Origin: Polymyxa betae | Taxonomy: Eukaryota; Endomyxa; Phytomyxea; Plasmodiophorida; Plasmodiophoridae | Direction of reading: 5' to 3' | DNA: 64,000 nucleotides | Assembly: GCA_003693705.1 (NCBI GenBank) | Contig: RBZT01000338.1 | Coordinates: forward strand, 1 to 64,000 | Shown here: one piece after another, positions 1-11,473 of the stretch | Layout of the letters: each line of letters begins with the position of its first letter | How positions within the stretch are numbered: the first letter of the stretch is position 1 | Notes under the pieces: model-generated | What the model was told of the DNA's origin: nothing | The model's input: only the letters and a program-made list of their open reading frames with translations | Database searches by the model: none | Made by a program: the position numbers and the translations under genes

Positions 1-1879
1 TGCGCAGCCTGTCACTGGGTTCGTTTTTTGAGCAATAATTCCTGATATTTGGCAAAGTCACTGAAAAGCTTTTGCAGGGTGTTGCAACGCTTCCATAAGG
101 ACACATTTGAGGCAGTCAATTCGCTTCTGACTGGGGCCAGTCACCATAACGACTCTGATCATGTCGTCACGTAGGGGGTCTCATTCTTTGAATCATGATT
201 TTGGGATTAACGATTCCATTGCCCTGTTCAGTGGCAGTCTTGATATTGGTAGCCTTGACGTTGGAGACGGTACGTGATTAGTGGCTGGCGCTGTCTTTGA
301 TGCTCTGGGATACTGGGTTTGTGTTCAGAATGGCTCTGACACCCGATTTCTGTCTAGGACGCGCGTTTATAAACATTTACGCGAGGCGTGATTGGGATTA
401 ATGGGTATCCGATATGTCCATTGATGATTTAGAATATTTACTGAATGATTTATTTTATGGTGAGTTCAAATAGTAAATGATTAGTCAGCGTTGATGGTAC
501 AGTCAAGATGTCGACTGGAACGAGAACGCTAGAGAAGCACTGTTTTTTGCGTCAGTTGCGTGGTGCGATTAATGGAGGCCATGCAGCGACTGCACACACG
601 TGTTTAGCATGTTCAGCACCCAGGAATATGCGCGAGACTGCAATGCAGTTAGTTATACACGCAAGTGAATGCATTCATTTGCACCCTATTAAGCGCTGAA
701 TTTTGATTTTTCACAATTTAAAGTTATTAAACTTATGATCTGTATTGAATTTAACATGATATTTTCGTATACAGCTTACACTTTATATACGGTACAAAGG
801 AACGTCGTTACAACAGCATGCAGAATTACCGACCGCAGTATGTAAAAGTGGAACTTTCGAAAAACTTGGGTTTCGTAATGACACACAAGAAGCATAAAAT
901 TCACGCATGTAAATATTGGGGGTCATCCCTTATTTCAGGGGACCGGCCCTGTTCGAGCCGTACCCAGTATTTTACTATGCAACTTCAGTCTAATGTACCA
1001 TAGGTATCCACCGGTATTTCAATCATTTTATTCTGCAAATCATCACTGGATATCAACATCAAGTTTAACACTTTGAATTATGGACAAGTTTATATCAAGT
1101 TCTGCCCTACTGAACACATGCTGGCCTATAATATGACAAGTTGGCGGCTCAGTTTTTGGTGAGCTCATCTGCAAGTGCGGATGGGAGTGTTATGGAAGAT
1201 CGCCCTTTTAATTGAATCACATTCCGGCTCAACTTCCGGGAGTAGTTCCGGATCATCGTGTTGTTATTTCCTAACAATACATTTACTCTGTTTTTGTGTT
1301 CTCATTGCTCAAGACTACTTATTGATTTGGAGTAGTGGCTACCAGAATGGTGGTTATCAATGATGGTGATCGACAATCAGCCTCGGGAGGTGTGACAGGC
1401 GTTCGGAGTCACCCGGGCGAGTCGTACATCGTTCATCTCGTCCCAGCCAAAGCCGGATTGCTTTTTGAGTAAGCTGACGGCTTTGTAGATGGCCTTTAAC
1501 TACATTCACGTATGACCAGTGGGAAAGTTCAGTTACAATATGTGACCCCAAGTCATATTTTTGTCTCACTGTTTATAGGTGAAACATATTGGAATTACTA
1601 CATGCTTGATAAACGCTTGGAATGAGAACGAATTCAATAACTGTATTGTCACATGGAAGAAAGGCGATGAAGGCAGGGTTCCCGCACTCAGCGCAGCACT
1701 CCAGCTCAACAGTTCTTCTATGGGACCATGGTCGGAAGAATCTAACCAGTGGGAGTCGCTCCAATAAAACCTGAGGTTCAATTTCGCGTTGAATTTGTCA
1801 GAATGTCTCATTCATGAATCCTTGCTGGAAGTTACCAACCGAGCCTTTCCCCTCATCGGCAGCCTTTGCATTAATCGTT
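1..1879. other. Left-edge region without a firm gene
   Basis: No convincing complete gene. On the plus strand an ATG at 161 opens a 36-codon frame ending at a good donor (GTACGT at 270). A possible acceptor near 357 would continue it only briefly before a stop. On the minus strand, about 40-175 is also open and codes a plausible stretch around VMVTGPSQKR, which could be an exon of a gene leaving the window. The two readings exclude each other over the shared bases and neither can be confirmed. The rest (500-1879) shows only short random frames. Confidence 0.4.
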
Positions 1880-1952
1880 GGCTGTTTGGTCTAGTGGCTA
1901 TGATTCCCGCTTTGGGTGCGGGAGGTCCCGGGTTCAAATCCCGGAACAGCCC
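1880..1952 (+). tRNA. tRNA-Pro (anticodon TGG)
   Basis: A 73-nt cloverleaf. The 7-bp acceptor stem pairs GGCTGTT with AACAGCC, with discriminator C. The anticodon stem CCCGC/GCGGG encloses loop TTTGGGT, so the anticodon is TGG. The T arm is CCCGG-GTTCAAATC-CCGG. The internal A box (TGGTCTAGTGG) and B box (GGTTCAAATCC) are intact. There is no intron. A TTTT run shortly downstream would serve as pol III terminator. Confidence 0.95.
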
Positions 1953-2485
1953 CGTTATTGTTTTAGTACGTGTTGCTGTTTTTGCAGCCCCTGCATAATA
2001 TGTCGCCTACATCGCCTATCAATGGCGTAACAACCCGAATTAACAAACAATAAACAAGCCTATTGTTCAATTTTAGGAGTCCAGGTAGCAGTCTTGCTAT
2101 GTTTGTTCGATGAACCTTGTGATTTCCAAGGTGCTCATGGAGCATGGTCTGCTTGTTGACGCATTCGAACCGCTTTGTTGACAAATTTCCCCTTTGTCTT
2201 GAGTCATTGATGGTAACTCACACTAAGAAAGAGCAATACGAAAATGAAAATGGAGTGTATCTTTATTGTTTGTTTGTTGGAAAGTTTCGAATTTCGAACA
2301 ACAGCGAAACGGTTGGCTGGCAGAATAACGTCCGTTTTATAAAACGTTCGATTCAAAAGGGAATCAAACGACAGTTTTGAGGGGGGCGGTGCAGCCAAAC
2401 GCACACTAAAGTACTTGCCGAGGCCGAGGCATTGTCACGGATTGCGGGGAATAACATCGCCACTCTCTCGATCTCGATCAGCATC
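1953..2485. other. Spacer between tRNA-Pro and the first secreted-protein gene
   Basis: Short frames on both strands but nothing recognisable. The last 50 bases before the ATG at 2486 are open in frame from a TTG at 2432, so the first exon could be a little longer. No ATG occurs in that extension. Confidence 0.4.
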
Positions 2486-3602
2486 ATGTTAGCCATGATT
2501 GTCATGATGGCTGTTGGGCTATCTACAGCATCGGCCATAATCACTCAGCCCACAAACGTCAACCCAATCAACGTCCATCTGTCCGCAGACCACTCCGACC
2601 CGGACCAACAGCGCCTGCGCGGGTTCTTCGTTCGCCCCGATGGACATTGGATCAATTTCGGTGACGGCCCAGACCTGCCCGGGGTGGTGCCGGTCGTACC
2701 CTCTCCCGCTACGGAAACGTTGCTGGTCGATCTGGCCCCGAACGAGCCCGTGGCGGCAGCGGCCGTCGTACCCGCCCCCAGTGTTGAAACGTTGCTGATC
2801 GATCTCGTTCCGAGCGAGCCCGTCGTCGCAGCGGCCGTCGTACCGGTCCCGTCTGCGGAAATCCATCTCGAACCGAGCACGTCCGTATCAGCGAAGGACG
2901 TACCCGTCCCCGCTACTACGAAGACGTTTCTGAACGTCGGCGAATTTCTTCAAGGTAACATAACCATTGTCGCCTGTTCATTACATCTTGATACTGCCGT
3001 GTATAATAGCACATCCGGAGTTTGATATTGAATCCGTATTAAGTCCGCAGGCACGGCAGATATCTGCGCGATCCTCTATTGATCCTGGCTGGGAAGTAGT
3101 CCGTGATATTCCCGGTCTCGTACTGGACCATCTACGGACACATTCCCATTCACTCCTACAGTATCTTCTGGGATCCATCACCGAATTTCCACCTCATCTC
3201 CGTCCCGATCTCTATAAATCTCTTCGGGCCTTTCAACACAATCCAAGCTGGCTCAAGTTCGTAGCCGACCTCCTGGCCGATTTCATCCAGAATGGGCTAG
3301 TACCATGGTTCCTGTCCACTCCGCATGGTAACGTATTCCAGGCCAACACGCTTACGTTGCTGTTGAACCATCTGGATGGTGATATCCTATCATGGACGTT
3401 ACAGTGCGAGATTGCTGAAGGACGGATCGTCCCGAACCCTGACAGGATTTGCGCCTTCGTCCACAACACGCTCCAGTACGGCATAGACAGGTCGAAATTA
3501 CGTGACGATGTTGCCATTCAGTTCTTTGCCGTACTGGCTGCATATCCTCGACTGCCACACTTAGCTCAAGATCTCATTTACAGTCTGAAATCTGTTCTTT
3601 GA
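2486..3602 (+). CDS. Secreted helical protein with VP-rich repeats, unknown function
   Basis: Two exons, 2486-2954 and 3010-3602, joined by a 55-nt GT-AG intron (phase 1), give 353 aa. The first ATG is followed by a hydrophobic segment (MLAMIVMMAVGLSTASA), a likely signal peptide. Residues about 70-150 hold three imperfect repeats of about 25 aa of the type VVPxPSxETLLxDLxPxEPV. The C-terminal two thirds is predicted to be mainly helical, with Leu-rich segments such as LLQYLLGSITEFPPHL. No known domain was recognised. The neighbour at 3910 is also secreted and helical, as is the large gene at 7518, so this looks like a local family of exported proteins. Signal peptide and splice phase support a real gene; function is unknown. 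Confidence 0.7.
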
Positions 3603-3909
3603 TCTGATCTATCTCATGATATTGGACTCTTTGTCTAATCCTTTCACCTCGTATTCCATCATTCATCTCTTTAACTCGGCACTTTATAATCCTTCCATAA
3701 AACTGTGCTTCAGTCGGATCCCTTTCTGTTCGTTTGATAATTGATTCTTTCTTGGTCTGTTTGAGCAGCTTCTTAAATGCTTTTTGTGCTTGTTTGTTGG
3801 CTGCATAATGCATTTTCTGGCTTTGATCCGCAGTCGGATTGCTATTTATCGGCCGAGTCTCTGTGGCGGACTTTTCGTTTGACTCGTGTTGGATTCAGAC
3901 CATTGACCA

Positions 3910-4928
3910 ATGACGTCGTTCTGGATCATACAGCCTGTCGCCTTTGTTCTGGTCGTCGCGACTGTCATTGCCGTCAGCCCAGATAACGATTCGGGCGTCT
4001 ATCATACCTGCCTGGAATTAATCGCTGAACACGCGTCCTATGATTTCGTGTTGGCCGGCGTACTAGCCCGGGTATGTTCAGGCTATTGCGTGTTTGTCCT
4101 GTTATGGCGGATTTAATTCCGGGCTGGGTTGCCTCGGTCCATAGTATCTCTCATATGTACAAGGAGACAGAACGTGATCTGACCATAGAGATGTGTGAGC
4201 TCATACTGAACATGTTCCCATACAAATCTGTCACTGGCAGAGATATTCCATCCAGTGTCCTTCAGGTTGTAACGAGTCACATATCACTACCAGAGCGGCA
4301 CAATCCCGACCGCAGACGGCTTCCGAAACCCTTCAACTCGTTACAATCGGATCAGGCGTTACTAGTCAGTGATAATGTTACCGCTTCAGCGGCACTCTGG
4401 GCGAACCCGCAGCTTATTCAGGATCTGTTCTTCATGGGAGTACCCATTGGTCTGCATCAGATTAATTGGGCGGACTGCTTATACGAAGACATGGAGGCCG
4501 CGCTTCCATTTGTATATGGATCCACATACGGAGTCCATAAAGCTATTGGAGAACTGATCCAAAATGGGTTTTGTAATCACGTTGCTTTATTGGTACATTC
4601 GGAACATTTCGTTCTCTACCACCACAGTGATCTTTTCAATGAAACGTTCAATATTGCGATCCAGCACGGCTTTCAGCTCCTGCTACATCTCTTAATGAGA
4701 CTTGAGCTTAATGAAGGATGGCTGAATGAGGTGGAGACAATGCCAGAAGGTCCTCTAATGGAAAGAGCTATCAGATGGGAATCCGTTGATTCAGTGCGTA
4801 TTCTACTGCAATATCGGGACCGGATTCTTATGCAGTCAAGTTACCCAACTGCAGATGGACGAAATCCAGATCGAGATGAGATCCTTCATCTCTTAGAACA
4901 AGCTCTACACCATTGTGAGGATATATAA
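3910..4928 (+). CDS. Secreted helical protein, unknown function
   Basis: The best model uses exons 3910-4091 and 4145-4928, with a 53-nt intron (donor GTTTGT, acceptor CATAG, phase 2), giving 321 aa. The N-terminus (MTSFWIIQPVAFVLVVATV) is a strong signal peptide. The mature part is helical, with Leu/His-rich stretches (LIQNGFCNHVALLVHSEHF) and a C-terminal segment ending HHCEDI. No catalytic motif or named domain is visible. An alternative donor at 4072 with a later acceptor would also keep the frame, so the junction is less certain than the two exons. It lies in the same orientation as the preceding and following secreted-protein genes. Confidence 0.65.
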
Positions 4929-5399
4929 ATCGGATACTGCTCTCTATTGCAAAAGTAATTACTACTTGAAAACAGATGTCCGGAGAGTCAATCTGTGAAC
5001 TCTTCGCACTTGTTTAAGATACGTTCAAATCCCAAACGTCCGTAAAGTCCTTCGAATCAATTGTATAGTCATTGAGGATGCGCTGTCGAAAATCGGTGTT
5101 CGTTTCGCTTGTGGACTGCAGTTGCAGTAGCTACAGTTAGACGATGGCCTGCTACAGTATATTTTTTATCCTCTCAGAATACAGCAGAGGTAACTTGTTA
5201 GAAAGCCATTGAGCTTGAATGAGCTGTGGCGATGGATGCCTTTGAATCAGGCGCGAATAATTGTAACTCCATTCGGAGCACAGCCACTATTAATAGATTC
5301 ATGAATTAGTAGTATAAAGGCCTGTATTATTTCTATGGAACGAAACTCGACCCTTCGGCAGCTTCGGCGGAATGAAGTCTCCCCCGAAACAAGCTTTGG

Positions 5400-6193
5400 T
5401 CACTCAATGTTCAGAATCTGACAAAATCCAACAAATCCGTGATTAATTTTGTCGATCAATTCCAAAAAAATTTCCACAGGACGTGTCAGGCTTGATTCCG
5501 TTCCAATGACACTCGTTCGGACTGTCTTTGCTGTCTCCACCTGCATCGCGGTGGTCGTACCGCCCCGAACACCTCTTGCCAATTCGACCAGCAGCACCTA
5601 TAAAACATATTCGATCTGATCGCGGACTATGATAGCAATGCCGCTTATAAAAATGCCAGATCAGTAGAGAATATTTTGATTGCAAAATCGCGCTTCGTAT
5701 TATTGAACATAGTCAGTTAGGGTTAGGGTTGGTAACTTATCAATTTCGGATAAAATTCCGCACTGAAAGTTGAATAGACAGCGACCCAGCTGCTAGCCAC
5801 CTCAATGACAGAATTGGGGCCGTGTAACAACTGAAGCAATCATCACATGATTGCCAGACTGTGCTCAAACTGGACGATTCCGCAAGACACCTCGCATTCG
5901 GGACGAACTTCGCAGTCCGAAATCGGCATCTTGATGGGAAAAGCATCCGGTGTGGCGTTTACGATACGAAGACGATCTGAAAAGTTTGTGATGATTCTTG
6001 CTAACTTGAGCGATTCGATCCATTTGAGGTCGTATTGGCTGATGACGATCAGTTCGAAACCGTTGTGATCACTGACGGATTCAAGATCAGTAGATGCCCC
6101 ATCCCACACCACAAGAACGCCGACCAAAACGATTCCAACAGTGACAGAGGTCAAGTCAAAAACAAGCGCTGATGTCGGTTCGCTGAAAATCAC
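5400..6193 (-). pseudogene. Possible broken gene with a hydrophobic N-terminal segment
   Basis: Two minus-strand open stretches look coding. The first (6193-5843) has a membrane-like segment LTSVTVGIVLVGVLVVWDG followed by a soluble part with paired acidic Cys motifs (ISDCEVRPECEVSCG). The second (about 5598-5400) follows a plausible acceptor TTTTATAG and ends LIDKINHGFVGFCQILN. No ATG opens the first part and no donor in the right phase joins the two, so this may be a decayed gene or one with unseen exons. No family was recognised. Confidence 0.25.
5715..5729 (+). repeat. Interstitial telomere-like motif (TT AGGG x2)
   Basis: GTTAGGGTTAGGGTT, two and a half TTAGGG units, far from any chromosome end. 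Similar short copies recur at 14518, 16457, 18295 and 24000, and shortened forms lie near several start codons. Confidence 0.8.
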
Positions 6194-6708
6194 CTCAGCA
6201 GAATTTCTTCCAAAATCATGAATTAAGTTTGATGATTCTCCTCATATTACACTCATCTTTCGATTCTGTTAAATTTGTTCTGAAACTTGTGCGGACTGCC
6301 TATCCTAGGCTTACAGTATGGGCAGTTTAAAAAAGGTTCACAGCCATTGGTTTTCGTCACATCTTGCACGGATGCGATGTAGTCTCGGGGCTCCAATCGC
6401 TCTCGGTAATGTACATCTGCGATGGCATGACTTCAAGGAAAACGGAACTAGGCTACCTGCTGCCCTTCGCGCTAATGCTGAAATGGGGATTCTCGATCCG
6501 GAATCTGCTGGAATGACGGATTTGATAAAAACCCTGCTATACTAGAAGCGTATTCCGCTCCCATTGCAAACCAGTTCCTCAATATATTGATCGTGATGTT
6601 GTCGGAGGCGGGCCTGTATACAGTCATTGATCGATCTGGATTCACGGGCGAGCGCGGCATCTGTGTTGAATTACTAAAATGGGACACTGGAATGAAGGAA
6701 GCAGTTGT

Positions 6709-6797
6709 GCCTCCTTAGCTCAGTCGGCAGAGCGTAGGTCTCATATCCAAACTCAAGAGTCATCCTGAGGTCGTGCGTTCGATCCGCACAGGGGGCA
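6709..6797 (+). tRNA. tRNA-Met (CAT), elongator type, 16-nt intron
   Basis: An 89-nt gene. Acceptor stem GCCTCCT pairs with AGGGGGC, followed by A73. The D arm is GCTC-AGTCGGCA-GAGC and the T arm GTGCG-TTCGATC-CGCAC. The anticodon loop CTCATA is interrupted after position 37 by about 16 nt, the canonical site of nuclear tRNA introns. The U31-U39 mismatch of eukaryotic elongator tRNA-Met is kept. A TTTTT run follows within 10 nt. A second copy with a longer intron lies at 60453. Confidence 0.93.
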
Positions 6798-7517
6798 TTC
6801 TTTTTGCTTTCCAAACGCAATGCCTGGTCAAAGGCTTGGATCCCGAGAAACTATTGTCATCCCCGATTTCTTTTATCGGGGGTAATAAGAACCGACTTTA
6901 AAGGCTGTGTCATGTCTTACCAGAGGGGACGAATTTTGCTTAATCTGGGTTTGATACGGACAAATAATTTCAAAACGGAGAACAAATAGAAACATTCCCA
7001 TATCCGTGTGATTTCCTTACATAATGGCCTGCTGTCTGATGCAGAAATAGACCTGGCGATTGGACATTCGGGCAATGCCAGATTGTTTTGAACAAAGCAC
7101 AAACAAGAATTATTGAACGATTCGATGCTGTATTTATCAGTGTCTATAGCGAGCGGCAATTGCTCTCACGCTCGGCGTCTCGTTCTTGCGGCAGGATTGG
7201 CCTGACACAACCCGCCTGTCAAACACTGCCTTCCGTTAGCAAATCAACTTGGCCTAACGAGCACATGAGCCACTGACAGCAATATTCCGATGAATACGTT
7301 GAAAACTCCAAGTAAAAAGTAAGCGAGACGAAAGACAGATTTTCTGAATATAGTCCTGAATGCAACAGATCTCACAATGCATAATGCAGCAACAATACGG
7401 CTGAGGACATCATCAGATAAGTCGCCCAAGATCAGTCACGCAGTTTGCCCTCTGAGCGCAGCCCCTTGAATTACGTGACCCTATCGAAGATTGTCCAATC
7501 GTCATTCTGTAACAATC
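6798..7517. other. Spacer upstream of the RING repeat gene
   Basis: No supported gene; only short overlapping frames on both strands. It presumably contains the promoter and 5' UTR of the gene starting at 7518. The frame upstream of that ATG is open for nine codons but begins with TTG. Confidence 0.4.
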
Positions 7518-10500
7518 ATGTTGGTACTGTCGTTCGTACTGGCCCTCCTGCTGGTTACGGCGTCGTTCACATTGGAGCTTACAGACGAGATCGCGATCAC
7601 TAAGATCGGCGCTTTACATCAGAAACTTTCCAATGCGGTCAGTCTTGATAAGGAGTCGCGAAATGCTATTCGCGATCTCATCCACTATCACGATCCGAAA
7701 TCCTCATTCTTATCATTGTCGTACAAACATTCATCATTGTCACTTATTCGTCAATATGACAGTCGCCTGATCAAGAATCTTCTCACATCCGAGAAATTTC
7801 ATGAAGCTCAGTTCGGCGCCATTCTCATGGTAGTCTATCCTTCAACATCATCCGATCTTGTTATAAATCTAATAGAGGCTGCTCAATTCCATGAATTCAC
7901 TCCCAACTATCAGCTAATTATATCCCGCATGAAATCATCTTCCCTCCGAAAATCAGTCTCCATCAAGATCTGCGACCGGTTTCTCTCGCAAGACGACTCC
8001 GTCATGGAATCGAACTTCAGCCGAGGAACTTCGATTCGTACTTGCTGGGACTCTTCAATTCAGGCTTTATCTGACTCATCAGTACGGCAACTCTCTATCA
8101 GCCTATCTCGGAAACTGTCTCCCTTCTGGTGGACCGAACTATTCGAACCTCTGATTCGTAATTTAATGATTAACTATGAAAATCAGATTGCTCCAGATGA
8201 TGTCTCTGTATCTGCCCTTCTCAAAGCTCGTCGTCGTTTGCTGAAAACGTTTACCGGCGCTTTACATTCAACCTGCGATAACAAGGAGTATAGTAACGAA
8301 GCCGCGATTCGATGCTTGATGATCTTCAAAACGACGAAGGATTCGGTGTTCCCGCGCCTGATGGAATCCCAAGCTAACGATGCTTATTTCATGTTATGTT
8401 TCCTCCTGCCTTTTTGCTGTATTGTGAAATCTTGTCTATAGTCACATAGGAGCGCTATTCGGCACCAACATCCTTGAGCTGATGAAGGACCCTCCGCTGA
8501 AGAATCGAAGGGGTCGGCGGCTCGTGAATCTCACGAAGAGAAAGAGTTTCTTGCCGAGGTTTCTCCGACATATACCGAATGATCTCTGGCTGTTCAAGAG
8601 ATTAACGCTTCATACATTGTAAGCTGCTATCAAATAGTCGTCATGGGATTTCTAAGATGGCTGCCAGGGCTGCTCAGGATCCACAACTTTTCAGGGATTG
8701 CTGGTCGAGATGGGAGCAACTCTTTCTTCAACCAGGGTCGCATTTCGTTTTTGCAAAGCGATTTTCTCTCAAAATTTCCAAATTGTGCTCATTTGCTCCA
8801 AATCTACGATTTCTTTATTGTTTTTCTAACGATTGACGTCTTTGACAATCTGTGTGTCAGGTCTGCTATTACGGCGAATTCCTTTTCTCTTCCTTATAAA
8901 GTGTGGATGAATATTGCCGAATCACATCAATTTCTTATGAAGAAGCCCTCAGTCCGCTATCACAAGTTTTTCTCGGCTTTTGAGACCGCGAAGGCGCAAA
9001 TCGCTGCGGATTTTGTCGATATCGCCCATCTTCTCAGCAAACTGTAAGTTTTTCCTGAAATTTTACATTATCTAAGCGAACGGAATATGCAGAAATCTGA
9101 AACGACACTCAGGCTGATATCAAGTTCGTCTCGTTATCGAATTCGGTCTTGTTATCGTGAGCAACGTTCGCTTGATGCATCCGCAGCTTCACATCTGCTA
9201 GAAATCTCTCACGACTCGGATCATTTCCATCATAATCTACTGGATGTCGTTTTAGGCGCGCTTCCTGCCACTAACGAGCGAGACCTCGCGGAGATCTGCT
9301 TTGGTATCCTGACGCATCCGCTATTGGAGAATTCACAGTTTACAATCGACCAGCTGTCTGCTGCCGCCGCCAGAATCCATCCCGAGGCCGACCTCATCAA
9401 AATCTTCTCTGTAGCCTCAAATCTTCCAGAGTTTGCCGCCCAGTTTACTTTGCAAATTTCGGAACGATTCAGCTGGGGCTTCTGTAAACGGATGCCGCAT
9501 AGCTCTCGGCTTTCACTCCTTCCACAATTCCCGCAATATACCATCTGTCAGATACGTTACCCAACGCTGATTCTGTTACATTAACCATGAGTTAGTCCTA
9601 GATCCAGTTCGCCATTTTCTACGTCCCGGACAGGAACCGTCCATTCCCGAGCCGGACCTCAATAATCGAGACCTTTTCGATTCGTTACTCTCATATTCGG
9701 AAATCGATCAAGACCTGATTCTATCATGGATGACCTGTCTCATCACAAGTCCGCATTGGGCCAGCACGACCGATCAATTCCGGATTCTGCACGACGTTGT
9801 GGGTTCGTCACAGATCGATTCCGAGACCTATCGGGAGCTTCTGTGTCGGATTTTACGGCATTCGAAGTTTGCGGCCTATCTGGAGAGTCATGAGACTTGG
9901 TGGAATTCAGGCGGGTCTTTCCTGCAAACATGGTTCAGGGAATTGTCCGCTCAAGATCGCATCCCGATCCTGGACGAGTTCCCGCAGTACGGTCTCGGTA
10001 ACATTGACACTGAAAAACCCGATAACGTTATTTATGATGGGACTTAGTTCTAGACCCGATGCTGATATTTCACCAGCCTGGATATTACTTCATTGAAGAA
10101 CACATTCAGTATGCGTGGTTTTATAACTGGCTGATGACCGTACTGCCTTCTTTGAATCCGGACCAGCTCGTTGCAACCGCTATTCGAATGATTCAAACTC
10201 CGTTCTGGGATAATTCTTACGAATACGTCGATCTATTCCAATCGATTACCACGCAGCTGGAAGCCGCATCTGGTTCCTGCGACCTCGCAGGTCTACTGAT
10301 TGCCATCTTACAGAAAGAGGACGTCGTCTCTCAAGACAAGGGCGGACGGATCGTTTGCCCTCTACGACCTTCTGTACATCGTTTATTCGATCAATTATCG
10401 GGAGAGCAGCAGAAATCCGTCTGTGATACCTGCCCCAATTATGCTTACGGTATTACCTCCATCATCACACATTAATCATCTTAAAATCAGATAGATTTGC

Positions 10501-10877
10501 TGGCCAGAGTGAGACCTTTTAAAATCACACAAGATAATCTTAAACGGGTAATTTTCTTTCCGTTTTGTTCGGAATTTCATTGAAAATTGTGCAGTTACGG
10601 AATTTCCTCACTGACGAATGTGCAATATGTTGTAATCAAATGCTGGATGGGAATGGCGAACCCGTTCCTGTCGAAGGCATTGATAATGTAGCTGATTGTT
10701 TTTCGAAGCTAAATTCCCTGAGCTTGTGTGTAGGTGAAACTCGAAATCTGCTCCCTGCATTTCTGTGATCATTTTCTGCATTTGGATTGCTTGAAAGAGT
10801 TCAAATCGCACCGGGATGTAAACCGCTGTCCGGTTTGTCGAACGAATATTCGAGAACTTCATGGATCATTGTACTAG
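7518..10877 (+). CDS. Secretory-pathway helical-repeat protein with C-terminal RING-H2 finger
   Basis: Nine-exon model: 7518-8392, 8442-8618, 8657-9043, 9113-9546, 9596-9997, 10048-10449, 10510-10547, 10595-10669 and 10734-10877. All phases agree, giving 977 aa. The start has a signal peptide (MLVLSFVLALLLVTA). Exons 4-6 each encode one helical repeat of about 134 aa; two are exactly 402 nt, and the repeats end FPQY/FPQY/CPNY just before phase-1 introns, with LDP restarting two of them. The C-terminus has C-x2-C, then CDHFLH, LDC and CPVC, a RING-H2 pattern typical of E3 ubiquitin ligases. The function is inferred from this domain only. Less certain are the 38-nt intron at 8619 (without it the gene would split at a stop at 8622, with a new ATG at 8643), the T-rich part of exon 3, and the CCAGAG acceptor at 10509. 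Confidence 0.65.
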
Positions 10878-11240
10878 ACATTAGCATCCTTGCTGCTCCC
10901 TCGCATTTTCATTGTCGAAAAATCTGTTCAACGCTGCTTGCTAAAACCATGCCAACAGCCTGGAGTTTTCTATTTCAATTTGACAACATCTGTTTACTTT
11001 GGCCGATTTCTGATAGCTGAGCTGGAAAATTTAAAGATTTCATTCAATAAAATCATATGACCATAATGCTCACATCAAGATTTAATGTTTGAAAATCTTC
11101 TAGGCGAGCCATGAATGCACCGTGGAAGACATTCCAAGGCAAGGAACCCTATGATAGAGATTGTAAGAATTCGGCCTCAAAAACCCTGTAAAAAACGTAG
11201 CGAGGTTGCGCCCACCTCACTTTGTGTGTGATTGTGTGCT

Positions 11241-11468
11241 CTCCTGAAGCCCTCCTGTCACTCTCTTGAAGCTCTCCTGAGGCCTTCCTGTCACTTTCCT
11301 GAAGCCCTCCTGAAGCCCCTTGTCACTCTCCTGAAGCCCTCCTGAAGCCCTCCTGTCACACTCCTGTCACTCTCCTGAAGCCCTCCTGAAGCCCTCCTGT
11401 CACACTCCTGTCACTCTCCTGAAGCCCTCCTGAAACCTTCCTGTCACTCTCCTAAAGCTCTCCTGAAC
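11241..11468 (+). repeat. 11-bp minisatellite (CTCCTGAAGCC / CTCCTGTCACT)
   Basis: About 20 consecutive 11-mers built from two alternating variants, CTCCTGAAGCC and CTCCTGTCAC(T/A), arranged in higher-order groups with a few substitutions. A shorter inverted copy lies at 13030-13085, so the two bracket the coding relic between them. Confidence 0.9.
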
Positions 11469-11473
11469 AAGAC

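Larger units (their letters stand above)
4929..6708. other. Mostly non-coding region with gene fragments
   Basis: It contains a possible minus-strand fragment (listed separately) and a telomere-like motif. A plus-strand open stretch of about 60 codons lies at 6535-6718; it reads like real coding sequence (LIVMLSEAGLYTVIDRSG) and runs up to the tRNA-Met, but upstream it is broken by stops, so it is probably the 3' end of a decayed gene. Nothing else could be supported. Confidence 0.4.

Noticed and set aside
5715-5729. Chromosome end at telomere-like repeats
   Set aside because: Only two to three units, inside single-copy sequence with genes on both sides; the same holds for the other copies.
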